DNA from: Micromonospora lupini str. Lupac 08
GTDB lineage: Bacteria; Actinomycetota; Actinomycetes; Mycobacteriales; Micromonosporaceae
NCBI RefSeq assembly: GCF_000297395.2
Contig: NZ_HF570108.1
Coordinates: forward strand, 5,503,700-5,567,699
Length of the DNA stretch: 64,000 bases
Reading direction: 5' to 3'
How positions within the stretch are numbered: the first letter of the stretch is position 1; every line of letters begins with the position of its first letter. This document shows, piece after piece, positions 16,514 through 23,122 of the stretch. The notes beneath the pieces were generated by a model, which saw nothing but the letters and a program-made list of their open reading frames with translations, made no database searches and was not told where the DNA came from. Both the position numbers and the translations under genes were made by a program.

Positions 16514-16594
16514 GCGCACTCGCACCGGACGCAGGCGGACACCCGGCGGGATTCTGAGTTGCGTCGGGGCAGGTAGCAGGCTGAGTATCCGCGT

Positions 16595-17068
16595 GTGGAT
16601 GCCGTGGTGCAGTGGGTTCGGACGTCGTGGACCAGGCGTTCGCGTGGCGGCATCGAGGCAACTCGGCGTAACGCGGTACCGGTGTCGTTCGCACTGCCGA
16701 CACAGGCGGTGCCGCTCACCCATGAGGTCGACATGGCCGAGGCCGATGGGTTCGAGCCTCGCGAGGCCGTCGCGGCACCTGGGCCGTACCGCAGCGAGGC
16801 GCGCCTCCGGGTGGTGGACGGTCAGCTTCAGGTGGAACTGATTGCCGCATCCTGGGGTGTGCCGCGCCGTCACCGCCGGCCGCCCGCAGTGCGACTGGCC
16901 CAGGGCGATTGGCTGCGCTGGCAGATCAACTACCGCTTCAGCGGGATGAATGGCGGCGCCACGCTGTACCGGTTGGACACCCTGAGCCTGGCGCACGGGG
17001 CGGTCCCGGCCGACACCTTCCTCGGCGACCCGCCTCGATTCATCGACGAACGCGCACGCATCTGGTAG
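16595..17068 (+). CDS. hypothetical protein, 157 residues
   Basis: No family recognised. The second half has consistent protein character: GPYRSEARLRVVDGQLQVELIAA, RLAQGDWLRWQINYRFSGMNGGATLYRLDTLSLAHG and ADTFLGDPPRFIDERARIW, suggesting a small beta-sandwich. The first 30 residues are arginine-rich and may not be translated. The GTG at 16595 follows GAGTAT by six bases, in keeping with the leaderless pattern elsewhere, but an internal GTG near 16682 is possible. No signal peptide is apparent. Confidence 0.55.
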   Translation: MDAVVQWVRTSWTRRSRGGIEATRRNAVPVSFALPTQAVPLTHEVDMAEADGFEPREAVAAPGPYRSEARLRVVDGQLQVELIAASWGVPRRHRRPPAVRLAQGDWLRWQINYRFSGMNGGATLYRLDTLSLAHGAVPADTFLGDPPRFIDERARIW

Positions 17069-17216
17069 CTCGCCGCGCTCAGCGCCGTTGCGTCATGGTC
17101 GTCAACCTCTGCGTGGAGAGAGAAGGGACACTCTCCGACGCCCGTTGACAGGTGTTTCGGTCGAGTGACAGCGTTGTCATCGACTCATTTCCTCCATATG
17201 AGACGAGGAGCGCATC

Positions 17217-20012
17217 TTGCTCTATCGGAACTCACCGCGCCGCCGCACGACGGCGGCCGCTGCGGCCGGCATTCTCATCACGGGGCTGGCACTCGCTCCG
17301 TCCGCGCCGGCCCAGGCCAGCCACCACCAGGCGCAGGACGAAGCCGTACGGTCGGGCGACGCTCGTTTCGAGGTGCTGTCCCCGACCCTGATCCGCACCG
17401 AGTACCAGAAGGACGGCAGGTTCACCGACGCCGCCACGTTCAACGCCATCGGGCGCGACGACTTCCCCCGTACGCGTTTCACGAAGCGCGTCGAGCGCGG
17501 CTGGCTCACCATCGACACCGGCGCGATGACGCTGCGATACAAGGTCGGCTCGGGCGCGTTCACCGCCGACAACCTCACCGTGCGGCTCACGACCGGTAAG
17601 CAGATCGTGCAGGGCCAACCCTGGGCCGGCCACACCGCCCCGGCCTGCGCGTTCGGTGCGCTCTGCGAGGCCGAATCGCTCCAGCTCAACGGTCCCGGCG
17701 TGGCCACCGACCACCAGGGATTCACCGGGCGCGGCTTCGCGGCCGGTTTCGCCTCGTCCGGCGACTCGGTCACGTTCGTGCTCGACGCGCCGGAGGGCGG
17801 CGCGAAGCAGCTCGCCGTCCGCTACGCCAACAGCACCGGCGGCGACGGCCAGAACGTGGCCCGCACCCTGACGGTCCAGGTCGACGGCGACGCCGGCCAC
17901 ACGCTGACGCTGCCGCCCACCGCGAACTGGGACACCTGGGGCCTGGCCACCGTGCCGGTCGACCTCACCGCGGGCCGGCACGAGATCAGCGTCGTACGGG
18001 GTGCCAACGACTCCGGCAACGTGAACGTCGACAGCCTCGCGGTGGTCAACCCGGGCGATCCGTTCCCGGCGCCGACCCCGCCCCAGCCGCAGCCCCTGCG
18101 GTTCGGCACGCTGGCAGAGGCCGAGACCGGCGCGCTGACCGGCGGCGCGAGGCCCGCGAACGACCACAACGGCGCTTCCGGTACGGGATTCCTGGCCGGC
18201 CTGGAGAGCACCAGCTCCGCCGACGCGCTCACCGTGACGGATGTTCCGTCGGCAGGTGACTACCAGGTGCAGATCCGCTACGCCAACGGCCAGGCCGGCG
18301 CCCAGCCGAGTCAGGCGCGCACCATGTCGGTCACGGCCGGAACGGCGGCGCCGGTCACGGCGACCCTTCCGCCGACCAGCGGGTGGGACTACTGGAACAC
18401 CGTCTCCGTCCCGATCCACCTCGAGCGCGGCACCAACACCGTGACGCTGGGCTGCCCCACGGACGCCAGTTGCAACGTCAACGTCGACACGGTCGCCGTC
18501 ACGAGCAAGGGCTCCCCGCTGCTCGCCCCGCACGCGCCGCTCGGCGGCTATCGCCGTGGCCTGGACGGCGTGACCGGTTCCGCACTCACCGCTCCGGGCC
18601 TGCTCTACCAGGACGGCTGGTACCTGCTCGACGACTCGGCCTCGGCCCTGAGCACCACCAAGCCCCGGCCGGCTCCCGAGCAGGACGGCTACGTCTTCGC
18701 GTACGGGCAGGACTTCACCCGCGCCCTGAAGGACCTGGCCACCCTGACCGGGCCGACGAAGCTGCTGCCGAAGTGGGCGTACGGCGTGTGGTACTCCGAG
18801 TACTACGACCGCACCGCCACCGAGTTCCAGGACCTGGTCGCCCGGGCCAAGGCCGAGGGCGTACCCATGGATGTTCTTGTCCTCGACACCGACATCAAGG
18901 CGCCGGACAAGTGGAACGGCTGGAGCATCGACCCCACCCGGATCCCGGACCCGAAGGCGTTCTTCGAGTGGGCCAGGAAGCAGGGCCTGCACACCGGCAT
19001 CAACATCCACCCGAGCATCCTCGGCTCGGACCCGAAGTTCGCGCAGGCGCAGGCCACCGCGAAGGGCAAGCTCCAGCGCGTCGGCTGCAACGGTGGTGCC
19101 GACTGCTACGCGTTCGACTTCGGTGACCCGGACCAGCTCAAGGCGTACCTGGAGCTGCACGACGGGATGATCCCGAAGGGCAGCAAGGGCCCGGACTTCT
19201 GGTGGCTGGACTGGTGCTGCGACAACACGAAGTCCTCGCTCGACGGGGTGACCGCCGACGCCTGGATCAATCAGCAGTACGCCGACAAGACCGGCTTCGC
19301 CTTCTCCCGGGCGTACGGCTCGTTGCAGGCCGGCGGCTACGGCAGCCCGACGCCGGTGTCGACCGGCCCGTGGGCCGACAAGCGCACCACCCTGCACTTC
19401 ACCGGCGACACCACGTCCGACTGGTCGACCCTCCAGATGGAGGTCGGCTACACGCCTGGCGAGTCGGCCGCGACCGGACTGGCCGCGGTCAGCCACGACA
19501 TCGGCGGGCACACGGGCGGCCTGCGGGAGCCGGGCAGCGAACCGGGCAGCACCAAGCTGCCCGACGACCTGTACGCCCGGTGGGTGCAGTTCGGCACGTT
19601 CCAGCCGATCGACCGGCTGCACTCCAACCACAGCGATCGGCTGCCCTGGCAGTACGGCCCGGAGGCGAACGCGTCGGCCAAGAAGTTCCTGAACCTGCGG
19701 GAAAAGCTGCTGCCGTACACGTACGCCGCCGCCAAGGAGGCCACCCGCACGGGTACGCCCATCGTCCGCTCGATGTACCTGGCGTACCCGAATGAGCAGG
19801 CCGCGTACGCCACCGCCGGTTCCCAGTACCTCTACGGCCCGGACTACCTGGTGGCACCGGTGACGACGCCGGGCACCACCGCCACGACGTCGGTGTGGTT
19901 CCCGCCGGGCAACAGCTGGACCGACATCTTCACCGGGAAGACGTACCGGGGCGGCACCACGCAGAACATCACCACCACACTGGACACCATGCCGGTGTTC
20001 AAGAAGCACTGA
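17217..20012 (+). CDS. secreted glycoside hydrolase family 31 with two CBM35/CBM6-like insertions
   Basis: A 931-residue retaining alpha-glycosidase. A signal peptide (RRRTTAAAAAGILITGLALAPSAPAQA) leads into the GH31 N-terminal beta domain. Two similar modules, about residues 145-285 and 295-435, share ALCEAESLQLNGPG / TLAEAETGALTGGA openings and end in NVNVDSLAVV / NVNVDTVAVT, the layout of CBM35-like carbohydrate-binding domains. The catalytic barrel follows: LLPKWAYGVWYSEYYDR, then the nucleophile aspartate in FWWLDWCCDN near residue 664, and the acid/base aspartate in HFTGDTTSDWSTLQ near 734. The end is a C-terminal beta domain. GAGGAG precedes the TTG at 17217. Substrate could be alpha-glucan, isomaltodextrin or xyloglucan side chains. 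Confidence 0.9.
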   Translation: MLYRNSPRRRTTAAAAAGILITGLALAPSAPAQASHHQAQDEAVRSGDARFEVLSPTLIRTEYQKDGRFTDAATFNAIGRDDFPRTRFTKRVERGWLTIDTGAMTLRYKVGSGAFTADNLTVRLTTGKQIVQGQPWAGHTAPACAFGALCEAESLQLNGPGVATDHQGFTGRGFAAGFASSGDSVTFVLDAPEGGAKQLAVRYANSTGGDGQNVARTLTVQVDGDAGHTLTLPPTANWDTWGLATVPVDLTAGRHEISVVRGANDSGNVNVDSLAVVNPGDPFPAPTPPQPQPLRFGTLAEAETGALTGGARPANDHNGASGTGFLAGLESTSSADALTVTDVPSAGDYQVQIRYANGQAGAQPSQARTMSVTAGTAAPVTATLPPTSGWDYWNTVSVPIHLERGTNTVTLGCPTDASCNVNVDTVAVTSKGSPLLAPHAPLGGYRRGLDGVTGSALTAPGLLYQDGWYLLDDSASALSTTKPRPAPEQDGYVFAYGQDFTRALKDLATLTGPTKLLPKWAYGVWYSEYYDRTATEFQDLVARAKAEGVPMDVLVLDTDIKAPDKWNGWSIDPTRIPDPKAFFEWARKQGLHTGINIHPSILGSDPKFAQAQATAKGKLQRVGCNGGADCYAFDFGDPDQLKAYLELHDGMIPKGSKGPDFWWLDWCCDNTKSSLDGVTADAWINQQYADKTGFAFSRAYGSLQAGGYGSPTPVSTGPWADKRTTLHFTGDTTSDWSTLQMEVGYTPGESAATGLAAVSHDIGGHTGGLREPGSEPGSTKLPDDLYARWVQFGTFQPIDRLHSNHSDRLPWQYGPEANASAKKFLNLREKLLPYTYAAAKEATRTGTPIVRSMYLAYPNEQAAYATAGSQYLYGPDYLVAPVTTPGTTATTSVWFPPGNSWTDIFTGKTYRGGTTQNITTTLDTMPVFKKH

Positions 20013-20025
20013 CGTTCTGGCTCGA

Positions 20026-20059
20026 CACCGGCCGGGTGGGCTGCCCCACCCGGCCGGTG
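20026..20059. terminator. terminator between GH31 and the convergent small-protein operon
   Basis: A 15-base perfect stem, CACCGGCCGGGTGGG (20026-20040) with CCCACCCGGCCGGTG (20045-20059), and a four-base loop. It lies 14 bases after the GH31 stop and just past the end of the leftward operon, so it can serve both. Confidence 0.75.
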
Positions 20060-20068
20060 CGTTCGCTG

Positions 20069-20332
20069 CTACCGGTGCGACCGTCGCGCCAGCGACAGCC
20101 AGCCGAGGAACCGGGCGTGCAGCGCAGGCAGGTCAGGGCACAGCCCCAGGCCGTACGCGTCGTCGATCGCCTCCTGCATCGACGCGGCGAGGTAGAACGC
20201 CAGCGCGATCGAGTGACCGTAGAACTCGGCAGCGAGGGCGAGCTGAGCCGGGCCACACGGCCAGGGCGCGGCGCAGTTGCGGCACAGCCACGCCGGGCGC
20301 ATCGGCAGGTGCGGGCGAGGGCGCGCGATCAT
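20069..20332 (-). CDS. small actinobacterial protein with WLCRxC motif
   Basis: An 87-residue protein of a family frequent beside Scr1-type HTH genes in actinomycetes; some members carry the label flavin reductase without evidence. The N-terminus reads RPHLPMRPAWLCRNCAAPWPCGPAQ, whose three cysteines could hold a metal or form a disulfide. The rest is helical (LALAAEFYGHSIALAFYLAASMQEAIDDAYG), then LHARFLGWLSLAR. Its ATG overlaps the stop of the upstream gene by four bases (ATGA), making it the last gene of a three-gene operon divergent from the HTH/DUF397 locus. Function unknown. Confidence 0.7.
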   Translation of the reverse strand: MIARPRPHLPMRPAWLCRNCAAPWPCGPAQLALAAEFYGHSIALAFYLAASMQEAIDDAYGLGLCPDLPALHARFLGWLSLARRSHR

Positions 20333-20604
20333 CCGACCCGCACCGGGGCTCGTCGGCGTCTAACGGGCGTGGTCGGTGCGACGGGCAGGGACTGCAACCG
20401 CACGCCCGCACGCAGCACGAACAGCTCGCGCCGCGCGACCGCGTCGCCGGCCGCGTTCAGCTGGTAACCCTCAATCCAGACCCATCCGTCGTACGTGTGC
20501 CGCTCGGGCAGCTCGCGGATGACGCGCACGAAGATCGGGCGCAGGAACTGCACGCTCGCCGCGGTCGTCAAGAGGATCACGTCGCCGGCCTTCAGCGTCC
20601 CCAT
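20329..20604 (-). CDS. hypothetical protein, second gene of overlapping trio
   Basis: A 91-residue protein with a beta-rich core: GTLKAGDVILLTTAASVQFLRPIFVRVIRELPERHTYDGWVWIEGYQLNAAGDAVARRELFVL, then a basic tail. The sequence looks like a small SH3- or OB-like barrel; no named family was recognised. Its ATG shares one base with the TGA of the 50-residue gene upstream (TGATG), and its own stop overlaps the next start by four bases, so all three are translationally coupled. A GTG directly before the ATG is an alternative start. Confidence 0.65.
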   Translation of the reverse strand: MGTLKAGDVILLTTAASVQFLRPIFVRVIRELPERHTYDGWVWIEGYQLNAAGDAVARRELFVLRAGVRLQSLPVAPTTPVRRRRAPVRVG

Positions 20605-20756
20605 CACCGCGACCCCCAGGGGTACGCGAAAGCGCGGCTCGCGCCCGGGGGCGGAACGATCGTCCCGGGCGACCACAGTTCGTAGGGCGCATTCGGGTCG
20701 CCGAGTGGTGGGCTTGCCGGTTCCGGTGTGGGCTTCCCGGGTTTGTCGTCGGGCAC
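20604..20756 (-). CDS. 50-residue Pro-rich small protein, first gene of overlapping trio
   Basis: A short protein (VPDDKPGKPTPEPASPPLGD, then PNAPYELWSPGTIVPPPGASRAFAYPWGSR) with an acidic, proline-rich start and an aromatic C-terminal half. A strong GGGGGAG lies four bases ahead of the GTG at 20756. The stop overlaps the next ATG by one base. It has no recognisable domain; it may be a binding peptide for the other products of the operon. A 13-base hairpin stands 27 bases upstream in its leader. Confidence 0.55.
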   Translation of the reverse strand: MPDDKPGKPTPEPASPPLGDPNAPYELWSPGTIVPPPGASRAFAYPWGSR

Positions 20757-20782
20757 GGTCTCCCCCTTGGTGCCGTTGGGAA

Positions 20783-20823
20783 GGGGCCGCTCCCGTGAGT
20801 GCTCGCCCGTCGGGAGCGGCCCC
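20783..20823 (-). promoter_or_regulatory. strong hairpin in the leader of the small-protein trio
   Basis: GGGGCCGCTCCCG (20783-20795) and CGGGAGCGGCCCC (20811-20823) form a perfect 13-base stem with a 15-base loop, 27 bases ahead of the first start codon. It could be an attenuator, an RNA-stabilising 5' structure, or a terminator for antisense transcription. Confidence 0.5.
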
Positions 20824-20998
20824 GCTACGAACGCGACCGCCGGATCTCGTAGGCCTGCTGGCCGCGCCGCCTGGTGACACTCTGCTGTGGAGGCCACTAC
20901 GCTCGGAAGGCGTTCCAGGTGTCCGGGCCGGAGCTGGCGGAGCAGGCTCCAGGGGTGTGGCACCTCGGGTAGTCGATCTCCGATTTGAGGCGCCTTGA

Positions 20999-21805
20999 AT
21001 GGCTGACGTGCCGAGCCCTCTCGCGGACTTCATCGTGAGCGAGATCCGCCGCGCTCGCGGAGCCTCCGGGATGACGCAAGAAGCGTTCGGCCGGGCAGCG
21101 GGCTTCAGCGCCTCGCACGTCAGCGCCGTGGAGAGCGGCAACCGGGCGCTGACGATCGACTTCATCCGGGGAGCGGACCGCGCCTTCAGTAACGACGGCC
21201 TGTTCGGGCGTCTGGTGGCGAAACTCGGCGCACCGTCGTGGTTCCTGCCGTGGCTGGACGCCGAACGCGGCGCGCGACAGCTTCGCCTCTTCGAGCCGCT
21301 TCTGATCCCGGGCCTACTCCAGACCGAGAACTACGCCCGCGTCGTGATGCGCCTGAACGACCTCATGTCCGCCACGGAGGTAGACCAGCAGGTGAGCGCC
21401 CGGATGAGCCGACACAAGATCCTGACCGGTGACAGTCCGCCACAGGTGGTGGCCGTGCTGGATGAGTCCGCGCTCCGTCGCTCGGGCGACGAATACGCCG
21501 GCATCATTGCCGAGCAGGTCGCGCACCTCATCACCGTCGCGGAGTTGCCGCACGTTCACGTCCATGTGATTCCGGCGGGCGCCGGCCTCCACATCGGGCT
21601 GTCCGGGCCGTTCGCGCTGGCACGGGCCGGTGACGGGAGCTGGGTCGGGCACCTTGAAAATCAGCTGGGCGGGATCGTGGTCGACACCGAAGATGAGCTA
21701 CATACTCTTCAGACGAGGTGGGAGAACGTCCGAAACGAAGCCCTACCGCGCCGACAGTCCAACGAGCTGATGAAGGAAGTGCACAGCGATCATGGACCTC
21801 ACTAA
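20999..21805 (+). CDS. Scr1-type helix-turn-helix protein with DUF5753
   Basis: A 268-residue DNA-binding protein. Residues 8-70 are an XRE-type helix-turn-helix (EIRRARGASGMTQEAFGRAAGFSASHVSAVESGNRAL). Residues 85-260 are DUF5753, recognised by FEPLLIPGLLQTENYARVVM, VDQQVSARMSRHKILTGD and PHVHVHVIPAGAGLHIGLSGPFALA. Such proteins pair with small DUF397 proteins in actinomycetes; characterised examples (WhiJ/BldB-like, Scr1/Scr2) act in development and antibiotic control and have toxin-antitoxin-like behaviour. The ATG at 20999 has GAGG about nine bases upstream. Its end overlaps the first DUF397 gene by 14 bases. The divergent three-gene operon lies 242 bases away. Confidence 0.9.
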   Translation: MADVPSPLADFIVSEIRRARGASGMTQEAFGRAAGFSASHVSAVESGNRALTIDFIRGADRAFSNDGLFGRLVAKLGAPSWFLPWLDAERGARQLRLFEPLLIPGLLQTENYARVVMRLNDLMSATEVDQQVSARMSRHKILTGDSPPQVVAVLDESALRRSGDEYAGIIAEQVAHLITVAELPHVHVHVIPAGAGLHIGLSGPFALARAGDGSWVGHLENQLGGIVVDTEDELHTLQTRWENVRNEALPRRQSNELMKEVHSDHGPH

Positions 21806-22220
21806 CGCCACCTGGCGCAAGTCCCGGCGCAGCGGTTCGTCCGGGGGCAACTGCGTCGAGGTCGCCGACAACCTGCCCGGCGTCGTCGGCGTCCGGGACA
21901 GCAAGGATCCTGCCGGCCCGGCCCTGACCTTCGGTCCGGCGGCCTGGCGGGCATTCGTCACCCAGGTCGCCGCGCGGCGCTAACCGCGCCGGCAGTCCAT
22001 CGACCTGCTGAAGGAAGTTGAGAGCCATCATGGACCTCAGTAACGCCCGTTGGCGCAAGTCCACCCGCAGCGGCGCGAGCGGGGGCAACTGCGTCGAGGT
22101 CGCTGACGACCTGCCCGGCGTCGTCGGCGTCCGGGACAGCAAGGACCCTGCCGGTCCAGCCCTGACTTTTGGTCCGGCTGCCTGGCGGGCATTCGTCACC
22201 CAGATCGGCGCGCGACGCTA
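21745..22220 (+). repeat. tandem duplication of a 238-base unit carrying DUF397
   Basis: Unit 1 (21745-21982) and unit 2 (21983-22220) each contain the last 60 bases of the HTH gene plus a whole DUF397 gene. The second copy repeats ACCGCGCC...CAGTCCA...GCTGAAGGAAGT ahead of its start, showing that the break lay inside the HTH gene. The 238-base offset is constant along the alignment. Confidence 0.85.
21792..21983 (+). CDS. DUF397 small partner protein, copy 1
   Basis: A 63-residue DUF397 protein: MDLTNATWRKSRRSGSSGGN, then CVEVADNLPGVVGVRDSKDP and LTFGPAAWRAFVTQVAARR. These are the family blocks WRKSxRS, GNCVEVA, VRDSKDP and W-x-AF. It starts inside the 3' end of the HTH gene, so translation is coupled; AAGGAAG lies 13 bases upstream. 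DUF397 proteins are thought to bind the cognate HTH protein and act as antitoxin-like or co-regulatory partners. Confidence 0.9.
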   Translation: MDLTNATWRKSRRSGSSGGNCVEVADNLPGVVGVRDSKDPAGPALTFGPAAWRAFVTQVAARR

Positions 22221-22221
22221 A
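22030..22221 (+). CDS. DUF397 small partner protein, copy 2
   Basis: A 63-residue paralogue produced by the tandem duplication. It differs from copy 1 mainly near the N-terminus (NARWRKSTRSGAS against NATWRKSRRSGSS), at one position in VADDLPG, and at QIGARR against QVAARR. An ATG 12 bases upstream gives a longer alternative, but the start aligned with copy 1 has the same AAGGAAG spacing. Two partners for one HTH protein could allow dosage or specificity differences. Confidence 0.88.
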   Translation: MDLSNARWRKSTRSGASGGNCVEVADDLPGVVGVRDSKDPAGPALTFGPAAWRAFVTQIGARR

Positions 22222-22279
22222 CCGAAGCCGGAGGCGCTTCACCGCCCGTCGCGGGATCGTCTCGTCGCAGGCCGGGTGC

Positions 22280-22285
22280 CAGACT
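22280..22285 (+). promoter_or_regulatory. -10 element CAGACT ahead of a small ORF
   Basis: CAGACT, six bases (GCCCGG), then ATG at 22292. The 15-base string AGACTGCCCGG-start also occurs before the gene at 15791. Confidence 0.4.
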
Positions 22286-22291
22286 GCCCGG

Positions 22292-22408
22292 ATGACCGAA
22301 CGCAGCCGATCGAATTCCTGGCCTCGCGACAGCTTGCCCGACTACGGGATGCGGTGGATTTCGCTTGAACGTAGGGCGTCGCACCTTGTTCCTCTCCCGG
22401 GAGGTTGA
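22292..22408 (+). CDS. possible 38-residue small protein
   Basis: The reading frame MTERSRSNSWPRDSLPDYGM, then RWISLERRASHLVPLPGG ends at 22408. It has no recognisable family, but the -10/six-base/ATG layout is the same as at several real genes here. It lies between the DUF397 pair and a convergent frameshifted gene. It could equally be chance. Confidence 0.35.
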   Translation: MTERSRSNSWPRDSLPDYGMRWISLERRASHLVPLPGG

Positions 22409-22447
22409 ACGGTCTGGCTGTGCGATGTGACGTGGAGTCCGCCGGGG

Positions 22448-22895
22448 TTACGGCGTGGGACGGTTCATCGCAGGCCCGTCGGGAAGGCTCAGGCCGACGT
22501 CTGTCCGGCACAGGTAGCTGATCTCCGTCGACTCCTTCCCGGTCCACGGGTCATGTGCGACGTACCGCTCGGTGCGTGGAAGCGGCACCTCGAGCAACGC
22601 GCCGTCGTACATCATCCACAGGCCCGAAGCAGTCGTCCTCCTCGTCATGGATCAGCACCTGCACCGTCTCTGGGCGCGGCCAAGGGAGGGACTGCAGGTA
22701 ATCCAGCAGGTGGGTCCAGTGGCGCCGGTGGGTGAACTCGGCGGCCCAGCCGCGGCCGAACGTACCTGGCCATTGGCTCTCGATTGGCACGAAGACGCCG
22801 CTCCACGGACGTGTGCCGTCGTTCTCCCGGGTCAGCTGAGCCATGACCTCGTGGGCGTCGGCAGCCAGCACGACCACTTCCGAGAATCTGCTCAC
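22448..22895 (-). pseudogene. hypothetical gene interrupted by a +1 frameshift
   Basis: The first frame (GTG at 22895) reads RFSEVVVLAADAHEVMAQLT, DGTRPWSGVFVPIESQWPGTFGRGWAAEFTHRRHW and VLIHDEEDDCFG, then turns into arginine-rich nonsense. The second frame continues naturally from the same point: GLWMMYDGALLEVPLPRTERYVAHDPWTGKE to the stop at 22448. Removing one base of the CCC at 22623-22625 gives a continuous 148-residue protein. It is not assigned to a family; the length and Trp/acidic content are like small immunity proteins. This is either a recent pseudogene or a sequencing error. Confidence 0.7.
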
Positions 22896-23122
22896 AGCAG
22901 TATTCGATCTCGTGGGCGGCGGTCACCGCAAACTGCGTTGCTGCTGCCTGTAAGCAACGAACCGCGAAGGTAACCATCCCGTCGTGCAGCCAGCGCGGGC
23001 CAGTAGTGACGAGGCCGAGCGGTTACGCCAAGGCGTGAGAGGCCGGCAGGACCGCCGGCATGTTGACTCCTGCCGGGCGTCCTGCCTGTCTCCCGGCAGC
23101 GGACGTTGCTTGACTCAGCGGC

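Noticed and set aside
17145..17150. TTGACA -35 box upstream of GH31
   Set aside because: No acceptable -10 lies 16-19 bases downstream, so a promoter cannot be called.
17232..20009. Minus-strand open frame of 925 codons opposite GH31
   Set aside because: It mirrors the GH31 codon pattern and has no recognisable motif or ribosome binding site.
20069..20332. Flavin reductase function for the WLCRxC protein
   Set aside because: At 87 residues there is no flavin- or NAD-binding motif; the label occurs in annotations of this family without support.
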